A DNA stretch of 64,000 bases from an uncultured Clostridia bacterium (GTDB taxonomy: Bacteria > Bacillota > Clostridia > Oscillospirales > Acutalibacteraceae). Position 1 is the stretch's first letter. Every line of letters starts with the position of its first letter. Shown one piece after another: positions 23,312-34,076 of the stretch. The notes under the pieces are model-generated. The model was given only the letters and a program-made list of their open reading frames with translations. It did no database searches and had not been told where the DNA came from. The DNA is taken from assembly GCA_947625785.1 (NCBI GenBank), contig CANQPS010000004.1, positions 1 through 64,000 of the forward strand, read 5' to 3'. The position numbers and the translations under genes were made by a program.

Positions 23312-25870
23312 TTATTTTAAATATTTTTTTAATACATTTAAACATCTCGTAACATCAATTGGTTTTGATATATGGTCATTCATTCCACATTCCAAACAGC
23401 GAGAAGTATCATCAGTAAAGGCATCAGCAGTCATTGCAATAATTGGCAAATTATTATCAGGACGATTAAGTTCACGAATTGCTTTTGTTGCATCATAACC
23501 ATTCATAACAGGCATACGAATATCCATTAAAATTGCATCATATGTACCAATCTCGGAATTTTCAAACTTTTCTACACAATCCTTTCCGTTAATCGCGCGT
23601 TCTATTACAAGACCTGCAACAGACAGGATTTCATTAGCCACTTCCCAGTTAATATCTATATCTTCTGCCAATAAAATATGTCTTCCGTTAAAGTCCATTT
23701 CATCTTCATTCTTTTTATTTTTCTCATCATACTCCCCTGCATATTTTTTGAGGTATTCATAAAGTGTAGACTTAAACAGTGGCTTTGCAATAAATCCTGC
23801 AAGCTCCATTTTTTCCAAATCCACCTTAATATCATTTAGGTCATACGCAGAAATAAGAAAAACAGGAATTTTTTTATTTATACGACTTCTGAATTTATTT
23901 ATTGTTTCTATGCCATTAATATTAGGCATTTTCCAATCTATCAATACAAAATGATAATCATTATTTGCTTTATGGCGTTCTTCTATCATATTTACTGCTT
24001 GTTCGCCATCAGTAGTCCACTCCGCCTTGACGCCAAGCTCCTCTAAGTTTGAAACTGCACTTGTACAAAGCATTTCGTTATCGTCTACCACTAATATATT
24101 CCAATCAGCAGGAAGTTTTAAATCTCTATTATGTATTTCAGATTTTTTAAAATCTAAAACAATATGGAACTTACTGCCCTTTCCCTGTTCGCTTTCTATT
24201 TCTATTATTCCACCCATTAAGTCTATGATTTTTTTGGTTATAGCCATACCAAGACCTGTACCGGTAATATGTGCAACTTCTTCCGTATCTTCTCTTGCGA
24301 AAGTTTCAAAAATCCTTTTCTGGAACTCCTTTGACATACCGATACCCGTATCTATCACACTAAAATGTGTTCTAACATAATCATCACCTAATGGCGATTG
24401 TTCCTGATGCATATATATATCTATGCGTCCACCGTGAGGTGTGAACTTGACTGCATTAGAAATAATATTAATCAATACTTGATTTATACGCACATTATCA
24501 CAATATACATCTTCTGATAATATATCTCGTATAAATATATCAAAATGTTGTTGCCTTTCCTTAATTTGCGGACGAACAATATTTACTATATCATCAAGAG
24601 TATCTCGAAGAGAAACGGATGTAGGATTTAAAGTTATTTTACCACTTTCAATTTTTGACATATCTAATACATCATTTATAAGACCTAACAAATGTTTACT
24701 TGACAGTTCTATTTTCTTTAAGCAATTATCGGTTTTTACAGGGTCACCTATATTTCTCATAGCAATCTCTGTCATTCCTATAATAGCATTAAGAGGCGTA
24801 CGAATATCGTGGCTCATACTTGAAAGGAACTCACTTTTCGCCGTATTAGCACTGAGAGCTTTTTGTGTCATTTCATTAAGCTCTTTAATTTGTCTACTCA
24901 TTAACCTATAATAAAATACAGAAATTATAATAAGTGCGATTATTACAGTACCTACACTTAAATAAAAAATCGTTCTTCTGGATTTATCAAAGTTGCTTAT
25001 CTCATCTTTAATAGGTCCATTAGGCATAACGGAAATTAAAAACCAAGATGAATTTTCAGAAAGGGGGGCACAATATATATGACGAAGTTCCCCTTTAAGC
25101 GAAACAAACATATAATAATCTTCATTATTATTCATTGCGTTTTTAAGTTCCAGTGAATAATCTTTTCCTGTTTTACCATTAAATTTTGTAGCGTTTTTTT
25201 CTAATCGTTCAAAATAAGTTTGGTCTGTTTCATTTCCATTTCTGATAATGTAGTTACCATCGATATCAATTATATGAGAGTAGCCGTTGGAATCTCCATT
25301 TTCTTCTATTGACATAAGCCCGTTTAAATATTCCATTGGCATAGCAATAAGAACTGCTCTGCTATTTTTACCACTATTCATTTTATACTCTTTTTCTACA
25401 CCCAAAATAAAAAGTTTTTTTCCGGATTTATTTACTCCGTTTGTAACAAGCCTTCCGTTTTCATTTAATGAATTGTTGTAATAATTTATACCACTACATT
25501 CTAATTCCTCACCATAAACAGTTTCGATTTCTCCATCTGAGGAATAAAGTAATATCCCAAAAATATTTTCATCATTTTCAGCTAATTCCATCAATTCATT
25601 TTTATTAGATATCTCCTTAAGCAATATCATTATATTATTGTAATGCATTTGAACAATAGAATTAAACTTTTCACGATATTGAATATTCATTTCAGACATA
25701 TAAATTTTAGATACATTATTTACAGACTGCTGTATATTGCTATTTAATGTTACAGTCATTATAACAAAAACCATAACACAAAAAAGAATTATTAAAAAAA
25801 ATCCGCCCTGTAATATTCTCTTTTTCCTTTTATCCACGGTACCCACAACTATCCTATCTCCCTTAGCCAA
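23312..25870 (-). CDS. Hybrid sensor histidine kinase with two receiver domains
   Basis: 852 aa. A membrane segment (about 20-44), an extracellular sensor region of about 250 residues (Cache-like by layout), a second membrane segment (about 298-320), HisKA with SHDIRTPLNAIIGM (His about 352), and HATPase with NIISNAVKFTPHGG, DTGIGM and TGTGLGMAI. REC1 has WKMPNINGIE (Asp about 643) and REC2 has DIRMPVMNGYDATKA (Asp about 780). Two receivers suggest an internal phosphorelay, but no Hpt domain or separate regulator lies nearby. The signal is unknown. The gene faces away from the small ORF at 26068. Confidence 0.93.
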   Translation of the reverse strand: MAKGDRIVVGTVDKRKKRILQGGFFLIILFCVMVFVIMTVTLNSNIQQSVNNVSKIYMSEMNIQYREKFNSIVQMHYNNIMILLKEISNKNELMELAENDENIFGILLYSSDGEIETVYGEELECSGINYYNNSLNENGRLVTNGVNKSGKKLFILGVEKEYKMNSGKNSRAVLIAMPMEYLNGLMSIEENGDSNGYSHIIDIDGNYIIRNGNETDQTYFERLEKNATKFNGKTGKDYSLELKNAMNNNEDYYMFVSLKGELRHIYCAPLSENSSWFLISVMPNGPIKDEISNFDKSRRTIFYLSVGTVIIALIIISVFYYRLMSRQIKELNEMTQKALSANTAKSEFLSSMSHDIRTPLNAIIGMTEIAMRNIGDPVKTDNCLKKIELSSKHLLGLINDVLDMSKIESGKITLNPTSVSLRDTLDDIVNIVRPQIKERQQHFDIFIRDILSEDVYCDNVRINQVLINIISNAVKFTPHGGRIDIYMHQEQSPLGDDYVRTHFSVIDTGIGMSKEFQKRIFETFAREDTEEVAHITGTGLGMAITKKIIDLMGGIIEIESEQGKGSKFHIVLDFKKSEIHNRDLKLPADWNILVVDDNEMLCTSAVSNLEELGVKAEWTTDGEQAVNMIEERHKANNDYHFVLIDWKMPNINGIETINKFRSRINKKIPVFLISAYDLNDIKVDLEKMELAGFIAKPLFKSTLYEYLKKYAGEYDEKNKKNEDEMDFNGRHILLAEDIDINWEVANEILSVAGLVIERAINGKDCVEKFENSEIGTYDAILMDIRMPVMNGYDATKAIRELNRPDNNLPIIAMTADAFTDDTSRCLECGMNDHISKPIDVTRCLNVLKKYLK

Positions 25871-26067
25871 AATTTGTATTTATATATCCTTCCATTTAAT
25901 TTTGCAAAAACAACATAAAAACAGTTTTTTCTCTTTTTAAGTCCAATTAATTTTATCATATTTTACTTAAAAAGACAATAGCGATTACTTTCAAACATAT
26001 ATATGCAGTTTTATATTGATGTTTAAATTATATAAAATTCAGTATAATATAAAAAGGGGGTGATAAT

Positions 26068-26208
26068 ATGGTCGAAAACAAATCAGATAAAGAAAACAGA
26101 AATAACGAAAAAACCGCTACGGATAATCAATGGGTAAGCACAGGTTTAGAAAAACCTACCAGTAAAGAACGCAGAGATGGTCCGGGCGGTGAAAATTCAA
26201 ATAATTAA
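26068..26208 (+). CDS. Conserved-looking small protein, 46 aa
   Basis: 46 codons with a strong ribosome binding site (GGGGGTGA, 4 nt before the ATG). The protein is hydrophilic: MVENKSDKENRNNEKTATDN, then QWVSTGLEKPTSKERRDGPG and GENSNN. The TG.EKP...ERRDGPGGE pattern looks conserved and is reminiscent of small spore-associated proteins, but I do not recognise a named family. It is transcribed away from the kinase and ends before a strong terminator. Confidence 0.6.
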   Translation: MVENKSDKENRNNEKTATDNQWVSTGLEKPTSKERRDGPGGENSNN

Positions 26209-26280
26209 TTTTATGCACTAATACAAATATAAATTAAAAAAACTTAATATTTTCATATAAATACAGTCTATTATATATTT

Positions 26281-26325
26281 AATCCCATTATTAAGCTGTT
26301 TCGCCTAATAATGGGATTTTTATAA
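26281..26325. terminator. Bidirectional terminator (copy of the 16384 type)
   Basis: AATCCCATTATTAAGC with GCCTAATAATGGGATT, then TTTAT. It separates the small ORF from spoIIIAH. The left arm is identical to that at 16384. Confidence 0.85.
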
Positions 26326-26338
26326 CTCAATATATTAT

Positions 26339-27004
26339 TTATACATTGGTTATCTTAATTTTATCTGCCAAAATGCCTGTCTGACCATTTACAATGTCTT
26401 TTATGGTTATAGCCAATGTATCATTAAGCTCTTGCCCGCTGACAACAACACTACATTCTGAATTTTGTATGAAAACTAAACAATCACTAAAACCTTTTGC
26501 TTTAATTAAACTTTCAACATTAGATTGTTGTTGTATAATATTAGCTATTTTTGATGCCTGTGCAATAGCCTCAGTTTTCGCCGCCTCACTTGCCGTTGCA
26601 TCTTCTAAAATATCTTTAACCATATCTACCGCATCATCTTGTGCCTTTTGTCTATTTAGCTTAGCCTCAGCAAAATAATCTTCTGCTGTTTTAGAATTAT
26701 CGCTGTTGCCTGATGTATCACTGTTTGCAGAGCTATTTGATTGCTCAGTATCTTTATCAGATGATGATGTTGTATCTTTACTTTTATCAGAACTTGTATT
26801 ACTGCTATTATCATTTGCCTCATTAACGGAATTTTGGTTCACAAACTGTGCTTGACCAAGCTGTTTATTTGTTTGACTGTCATTAACAACTTCTGTCGCC
26901 GCTAAATCATTTTTTACCCCGGAAAATTGCCAATTTAAGTACACCGCCGCTCCCAACACTAATATCAATGATGCAAGTAATAATTGCCTTTTGCCGAATT
27001 TCAT
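26339..27004 (-). CDS. spoIIIAH: Stage III sporulation protein AH
   Basis: 221 aa, last gene of the spoIIIA operon. It has an N-terminal membrane anchor (QLLLASLILVLGAAVYLNWQ), a long S/D/N-rich linker, and the ring-forming domain from about 105 (YFAEAKLNRQKAQDDAVDMV ... SECSVVVSGQELNDTLAITI). In Bacillus it binds forespore SpoIIQ across the intermembrane space, forming the channel that keeps the forespore active and thus sigma-G working. The linker is longer than in Bacillus. spoIIIAG lies 73 nt upstream. Confidence 0.93.
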   Translation of the reverse strand: MKFGKRQLLLASLILVLGAAVYLNWQFSGVKNDLAATEVVNDSQTNKQLGQAQFVNQNSVNEANDNSSNTSSDKSKDTTSSSDKDTEQSNSSANSDTSGNSDNSKTAEDYFAEAKLNRQKAQDDAVDMVKDILEDATASEAAKTEAIAQASKIANIIQQQSNVESLIKAKGFSDCLVFIQNSECSVVVSGQELNDTLAITIKDIVNGQTGILADKIKITNV

Positions 27005-27077
27005 TATATTTACCCCCTATATATCCTTATATACTAATATATATTAATTTATATGTTTTACTTATTAGTTTTATAAT

Positions 27078-27620
27078 CTATTCGGATATTTTTGTTACAC
27101 AAACTTTACTTGATGATATACCTAAAACAGTCGTAACCGCCTTAATCACTCTTTCCTGAACAACAGGATTTTCTCCTCCATCACATACAACTATTACCCC
27201 CTTTATTTTAGGCTGTATTTCTGTAACCTTTATAGCAGTTTCTGTCCCATCTGATTTTTTAATAATAACATAGTCAGTTTCGCCATTCTTTTTATCATTA
27301 TCACTATTATATTTTTCTTCTGTTGCATAAACTATTTGTTCAGTTCTGTCGAGGGTAGCCATTACCTTAGTCCTGCCTGCTCCATCTATTGATGATATAA
27401 TTTCCTCAAGCTGTTGTTCTATCTTTTCTTCGTATTGTTGCGTATTCGTATTTAATAAGTCGCTTATATTATCATTTTCATTAATATTATTATCATTATT
27501 TTTATTAGGAAAAAAGTTAGATATAAATATAATTACTATACCTATTGTACCTATTACTATTATTATATTTCTTATTTTATCTTTTTTCAGTTTATCTAAT
27601 ACACTGCTTTTATCCGACAA
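27078..27620 (-). CDS. spoIIIAG: Stage III sporulation protein AG
   Basis: 180 aa. One membrane segment (IRNIIIVIGTIGIVIIFISN, about 17-36), then an N-rich linker and the ring-building domain: EQQLEEIISSIDGAGRTKVM, ATLDRTEQIVYATEEKYN, then IKGVIVVCDGGENPVVQERV and KAVTTVLGISSSKVCVTKI. It forms the large ring of the mother cell to forespore channel. Four nt separate it from spoIIIAF. Confidence 0.95.
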   Translation of the reverse strand: MSDKSSVLDKLKKDKIRNIIIVIGTIGIVIIFISNFFPNKNNDNNINENDNISDLLNTNTQQYEEKIEQQLEEIISSIDGAGRTKVMATLDRTEQIVYATEEKYNSDNDKKNGETDYVIIKKSDGTETAIKVTEIQPKIKGVIVVCDGGENPVVQERVIKAVTTVLGISSSKVCVTKISE

Positions 27621-27623
27621 ATA

Positions 27624-28100
27624 TTAATCATTCCCTTCTATGTAAACTTTACATTCAATACCTATATTATTATATATAGTATTTTCTATCTTACTTTTAT
27701 AATTGCTGTACTCTTTTGAAACGGTAATTTCTGCTGTTATCCCAGAAACAGTATATTCATCAATATCTATATTAATATCAATATTTAAATAAGATACACC
27801 AAGTTCAGATAAATTTTCTTTTACAGCATCAATCAAAACTCCTTTTGCCGAATTTATATATTGTTCATCTACATAATAATTATATTCAGTATCTTTATAT
27901 TCATATTTTTGCATAGCAATACTATTCTTAATAGATGATGCTAAACTGTTCATTGGTATCATAACTATACAAACCATAAAAGTACCTAATACAAATCTAA
28001 ACATTTTTTCCATATTCCCCTTTGGAACAAGCAGTTCAAATATTGATGCAATTACAGCCGATACACATATAGATATTGACCAACCATAAAAAGCATTCAC
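27624..28100 (-). CDS. spoIIIAF: Stage III sporulation protein AF
   Basis: 158 aa. The start is GTG at 28100, because AGGAGG lies 9 nt before it and the family begins just ahead of the first membrane helix. It overlaps the stop of spoIIIAE by 4 nt (GTGA). Two membrane segments (about 5-25 and 35-55; VLGTFMVCIVMIPMNSL) precede a soluble domain (NIDINIDIDEYTVSGITAEI). Part of the SpoIIIA secretion-like complex. Confidence 0.92.
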   Translation of the reverse strand: MNAFYGWSISICVSAVIASIFELLVPKGNMEKMFRFVLGTFMVCIVMIPMNSLASSIKNSIAMQKYEYKDTEYNYYVDEQYINSAKGVLIDAVKENLSELGVSYLNIDINIDIDEYTVSGITAEITVSKEYSNYKSKIENTIYNNIGIECKVYIEGND

Positions 28101-29266
28101 GATATACTTCCTCCTGTTATCAATATTATTACTGTTGATATAATAAAAACAGTCATACAGCATAATATTATTGCTAAAAGTGTACTGATAACCTTTCCTG
28201 TTGCCCTAAGAAGATTACTCAATGATTTAAGCTCAAAAATATCTCCTGCGGTTGCCGAAATACCTATCGATATTTGCCAAATAAGACATTCAATAATTAT
28301 TGGTAAATATATAAATCCTATTGCAATAACTGCAAAAACCCCTATCCCCGATTTAAGTAATTTAACGCTGCTTTGTACTGTTGAAAAAGCATCACCTAAT
28401 GAACTGCCAACTATCGGAACAAAACTGCTTATTGCAAATTTTAATGATTTACCTGTAACATTATCTGCTCCATTACCTATAAGATTTTTTACAGTCATAA
28501 CACTCGTAAATATTGACATTGTAAAACATAAAACCCATTTTATAACTCTTGTTATAATATCACATATAGATGATATATTCAGCTTGGGTGATATTGCAGA
28601 TGTTATAGATAATGCTAAAAAAGTATTTAATAATGGTACTATAAAATTAGACGAAGTTTGTGCAACTAACTGACCTGTACCCATCATAACAGAGTAATAT
28701 GAAGCTCCTGCCGTTCCTTGCCCACCCGCAACCATTATTCCTGCCATTACAGGTATAAACATAAGCATAAAATCTGATGAATTATGTATAATTTGTGAAG
28801 CTCTGCTTACTGTACTGACTATTGGCGTTACAACTATACCACAAGTACATAGCGTAGAAATTACACCCGCTACACTTAATAATGCATTATTACAGACCGA
28901 TATTTTAAAACTCTCACATAATGCACACAATAACATTACACCAAGAATCATAGTCATAGCTTTAAAGGGTAATTTACTCTCCTGTGATAACATTACAGTA
29001 ATTTGTCTAAAAATATCAGATAATGATAAATTATTAATACTGTCTATATTATCTGCATTAACCCCCATAGAAGAAAGTATTTCTTTTGTTTCACTTGGCA
29101 GCTTGTAAATCATATCCTCAGCATTGCTGTTTTCAAATTGCTGTTTATAGCTGTCGTTTAATGAATTATCGTTGTTATTAGCATATACATTAAATGAATA
29201 TATGTTTATAAATAACATTAATATCGCAAATATTATTATAAATCTTTTTTTCTTAATTGAAATCAC
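28097..29266 (-). CDS. spoIIIAE: Stage III sporulation protein AE
   Basis: 389 aa polytopic membrane protein with a cleavable-looking signal peptide (IIIFAILMLFINIYSFNVYA) and seven or more membrane segments. Family-typical stretches are KAMTMILGVMLLCALCESFK, FMLMFIPVMAGIMVAGGQGT, and the C-terminal AIAIGFIYLPIIIECLIWQI. It is thought to be a core membrane component of the SpoIIIA channel. spoIIIAD ends 8 nt upstream, indicating tight operon coupling. Confidence 0.95.
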   Translation of the reverse strand: MISIKKKRFIIIFAILMLFINIYSFNVYANNNDNSLNDSYKQQFENSNAEDMIYKLPSETKEILSSMGVNADNIDSINNLSLSDIFRQITVMLSQESKLPFKAMTMILGVMLLCALCESFKISVCNNALLSVAGVISTLCTCGIVVTPIVSTVSRASQIIHNSSDFMLMFIPVMAGIMVAGGQGTAGASYYSVMMGTGQLVAQTSSNFIVPLLNTFLALSITSAISPKLNISSICDIITRVIKWVLCFTMSIFTSVMTVKNLIGNGADNVTGKSLKFAISSFVPIVGSSLGDAFSTVQSSVKLLKSGIGVFAVIAIGFIYLPIIIECLIWQISIGISATAGDIFELKSLSNLLRATGKVISTLLAIILCCMTVFIISTVIILITGGSIS

Positions 29267-29274
29267 TTAACCTT

Positions 29275-29664
29275 TCAACCCCCAATTAAACTCGTTGCAG
29301 TTCTTGTTATGTTTTCAAATAGAGGCAGCGCTATAACAAGTATTGCAACCCTTCCTGCAAATTCAACTTTTGAAGCTATCGCACTTTCTCCTGCATCTTT
29401 ACAGCTATCCGCTGTAAATTGACATATAAAACATATCCCTAATGTTTTTAATAATATAGTTACATAATCACTTGAAATATTTGTATTTTGTAATAAAGCC
29501 CTTATTTCATCTGATATAGGCGATATTTTGCCGAATACTGCAAGTAATATCAATATACCCGCTGATATTGATATTATTAAAGCTGTTTCGGGATTATGTT
29601 TCTTAACCACCAATGCCGAAACTACCGCAACAACCGCTAATCCACAAATTGCTATTATATCCAT
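29275..29664 (-). CDS. spoIIIAD: Stage III sporulation protein AD
   Basis: 129 aa, three or four membrane helices (IIAICGLAVVAVVSALVVKK at the start, TALIISISAGILILLAVFGK, ILLKTLGICFICQFTADSCK). The FICQFTADSCKDAGESAIAS segment is the conserved family core. A membrane subunit of the SpoIIIA complex, 15 nt after spoIIIAC. Confidence 0.93.
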   Translation of the reverse strand: MDIIAICGLAVVAVVSALVVKKHNPETALIISISAGILILLAVFGKISPISDEIRALLQNTNISSDYVTILLKTLGICFICQFTADSCKDAGESAIASKVEFAGRVAILVIALPLFENITRTATSLIGG

Positions 29665-29679
29665 AATATCAAATCTTCT

Positions 29680-29874
29680 TTAAAAACCAAATATTGTTTC
29701 TATTGTTTGAAAAAGAGAATTTATTTCCTGTACTATCATCATAAGAACTACTATCAATCCCGCTAATGTTGTCATCATAGCTTGTTCTTCCCTTCCCGAG
29801 CGTATTAATAATTGATTTAAAACAGCTACTATTATCCCTATTGCCGCTATCTTAAAAATAAGCTCTATATTCAT
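29680..29874 (-). CDS. spoIIIAC: Stage III sporulation protein AC
   Basis: 64 aa with two membrane helices (IFKIAAIGIIVAVLNQLLIR and MMTTLAGLIVVLMMIVQEIN), nearly the whole protein, as usual for SpoIIIAC. The conserved SGREEQAMMTTLAG loop links them. ATG 29874 has GGGAG 7 nt upstream; the longer in-frame start would overlap spoIIIAB further and lacks a site. Confidence 0.93.
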   Translation of the reverse strand: MNIELIFKIAAIGIIVAVLNQLLIRSGREEQAMMTTLAGLIVVLMMIVQEINSLFQTIETIFGF

Positions 29875-29894
29875 AATATATCTCCCTTGACTTT

Positions 29895-30398
29895 TCAAAT
29901 AATTACAATAGATATGGCAATTCCTAACATAAGTCCCATAGTTTTATATAATTTTGATTTTTTAGTCATACAATCTTTTGCGTCCTGATAATGCTCCTCT
30001 GCTAACGCCGAATGTAAATTACAATGCGATATTTGACCTGTTATATCACTTATTCCTAAACCTTGTCCAAATTCATTAATTATAGATATATCATCTGATT
30101 TCAGTCCCAATGATTTATCCAAGTTACCAACGGAATTATTCCAAGAATTGATAAATGTATTGTTACTATCGAGATTATTAATCATATCACTGACAAAAAC
30201 GCTGAAAGGTTTATCAACATTACATAAAGAAAATATAACAGCAAGGGAACTGCCATTATATTCTATTTGAGTTTTAATCTGATTTATAAAGCTTATATAT
30301 TGCCTTAAAAATTTTTGTCTATTATCAAGTCTTTTTGAAGCCGTTACTCCAAGCATTAGACCTGAAACCATAATTAAAAATACTCCTATTAATTTCAT
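29895..30398 (-). CDS. spoIIIAB: Stage III sporulation protein AB
   Basis: 167 aa with terminal membrane helices (IGVFLIMVSGLMLGVTASKR at the N-terminus; LMLGIAISIVII at the end) around a helical core (FINQIKTQIEYNGSSLAVIF, GLGISDITGQISHCNLHSAL). Related to GspF-like assembly proteins. The start at 30398 (AAGGAG 9 nt upstream) lies inside spoIIIAA, giving a 74-nt overlap in a different frame. Confidence 0.92.
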   Translation of the reverse strand: MKLIGVFLIMVSGLMLGVTASKRLDNRQKFLRQYISFINQIKTQIEYNGSSLAVIFSLCNVDKPFSVFVSDMINNLDSNNTFINSWNNSVGNLDKSLGLKSDDISIINEFGQGLGISDITGQISHCNLHSALAEEHYQDAKDCMTKKSKLYKTMGLMLGIAISIVII

Positions 30399-31338
30399 CT
30401 GATAGCTGCTCCTTTGTCAGTATTCTGTCTATTTGACAAGGCTTATTTCTGTTTTTTAGAATGGCCATATTCTTAAAAGCACCTGTCGATAAAAGCATTT
30501 GAATTTGCTTTCGATTTTTAATATCGCTGATGGTACTTGCGTGGGCTGTCGTTATAATTCCTACACCGGCATTAAGCCCTTCCTCTATCGCAGAAATTTC
30601 ACTTACAGTGCCTACTTCATCGCAAATAATAATATCCGGCGATAAAACCCTAATCGCCTGAATAATACCTTGCCCTTTCGGATAACCGTCAAGTATATCA
30701 CTTAGACCATTGTCATTTTGATTTATACCACTCCATACACTTCCAATTTCACTTCTCTCATCAACAACTACTACTTTAAATTTTCCGTTTAAAGATAATT
30801 GCCTTGATAAATCTCGCAAAATAGTAGTTTTTCCGCTTGATGGTGCACCTATTATTAATAACCCCTTTATAATCTCATCATAGCCCAACAAATCTATAAT
30901 CTGATTAGCTGACCCCTTAATCTCTCTTGCTATCCTTATATTAAGTGAAGAAATATCTTTTATTCCTGTAATGTTTCCATTATTTACAACGGCCGTTCCA
31001 CATAATCCTACCCTATGACCACCTTTTATCGTTACATATCCCTCAATTAACTCCCGTTGATGACTATATACAGAATAACAACATATATTTTTAAAACATT
31101 CCATAATATCTTTTTGACTTGATATAACATTAGATTCTTTTTCGGTAATGCTTCCGTCATTATTAATATAGTAGGTCTTATTGTTTGAATATAACATTAT
31201 TGGTCTGTTTACTCTTAATCTTATTTCTTGAATTGCATCTTTTATATCATTCGGAACTTTTATAAGTATTTGATATATATTTTGGTTCAATACAGATATA
31301 GCTTGATTATATCTGTCTTTCATCGAAATATTACTCAT
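30325..31338 (-). CDS. spoIIIAA: Stage III sporulation protein AA (ATPase)
   Basis: 337 aa P-loop ATPase of the secretion-ATPase type that powers or assembles the SpoIIIA channel. Walker A IIGAPSSGKTTILRDL (about 160-175), Walker B region PDIIICDEVGTVSE (about 228), and AGVGIITTAHASTISDIKNR. N-terminal EIRLRVNRPIMLYSNNK. First gene of the complete eight-gene operon. Upstream, CATAAGTAT (about 31362-31370, leftwards) could be a sigma-E -10 element; a -35 match is unclear. Confidence 0.95.
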   Translation of the reverse strand: MSNISMKDRYNQAISVLNQNIYQILIKVPNDIKDAIQEIRLRVNRPIMLYSNNKTYYINNDGSITEKESNVISSQKDIMECFKNICCYSVYSHQRELIEGYVTIKGGHRVGLCGTAVVNNGNITGIKDISSLNIRIAREIKGSANQIIDLLGYDEIIKGLLIIGAPSSGKTTILRDLSRQLSLNGKFKVVVVDERSEIGSVWSGINQNDNGLSDILDGYPKGQGIIQAIRVLSPDIIICDEVGTVSEISAIEEGLNAGVGIITTAHASTISDIKNRKQIQMLLSTGAFKNMAILKNRNKPCQIDRILTKEQLSDEINRSIFNYGFRSNAWSNGFKKT

Positions 31339-31406
31339 AACTGTGTCACCTCTTTTAACATATACTTATGGACAAGATTTTATTTTTAGAACTTAATATA
31401 ATAAAA

Positions 31407-31448
31407 ACACCTAAAAGACTTTCTAAAAATAAAAAATCTTTTAGGTGT
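31407..31448 (-). terminator. Terminator after ligA
   Basis: ACACCTAAAAGA / TCTTTTAGGTGT hairpin with an 18-nt A/T-rich loop, between ligA and spoIIIAA. Confidence 0.65.
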
Positions 31449-31478
31449 AATCCTATTTACTTTAATTTTTATATAAAA

Positions 31479-33500
<2,022 letters not shown>

Positions 33501-33547
33501 TTAAGAATTTATATTGCGATAACTTATAAATATTAAACTATATATTT

Positions 33548-33772
33548 TTAATAAAATTTAGCACATTGTTCACAAATGCCTATCTCGTTTAATTCTAACC
33601 GATTAAAAAATTTTGTTATTCTTTTGGCAGTATAACTTAATTTTTCTCCTGTACGCTCAAACAAATCCGGTTTGCAGCCCTTCATATGACATATAAAACA
33701 TTCATTTATATACAGCTTCTCATACTCAGGATATAATTTTAAATAATATTCCATATCTGTTCTGTATTTCAT
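33548..33772 (-). CDS. Small cysteine-rich hypothetical protein, 74 aa
   Basis: Unrecognised. Two cysteine pairs, ECFICHMKGCKPD (about 25-37) and GICEQCAKFY at the very end, could bind one zinc ion. The rest is helical and charged (MEYYLKLYPEYEKLY; YTAKRITKFFNRLEL). ATG 33772 with AAGGAG 8 nt upstream. It may be co-transcribed with ligA (77 nt apart). Confidence 0.6.
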   Translation of the reverse strand: MKYRTDMEYYLKLYPEYEKLYINECFICHMKGCKPDLFERTGEKLSYTAKRITKFFNRLELNEIGICEQCAKFY

Positions 33773-33960
33773 TATCTTCTCCTTTATAAAAATATTGCAA
33801 CTTGATTATAACATAAATTCATATTTATTATCAAGATAATTTTACAACATATTACCAAAGTTATATGGTCAATGTAAATAAAAATTTTTATTAATATTTA
33901 CAGTTTTATTGAAATTATAATAAAATTTTATTAATATTTGATATTTCAAGTTGTATGCCA

Positions 33961-33989
33961 TTTACATTAAGAAACTGTTGTAGTATAAT
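33961..33989 (+). promoter_or_regulatory. Aconitase promoter
   Basis: TTTACA, 17-bp spacer, TATAAT, about 90 nt before the start codon. The 300-bp gap before it (from 33773) is otherwise AT-rich with nothing else recognisable. Confidence 0.75.
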
Positions 33990-34076
33990 AAAAACATAAT
34001 TTTTTGCAAATTAAATTGCTGTATATTTGCAGGATAGTAATTAAATTTTGCATAATTTACAAGGGAGGAATTCATA

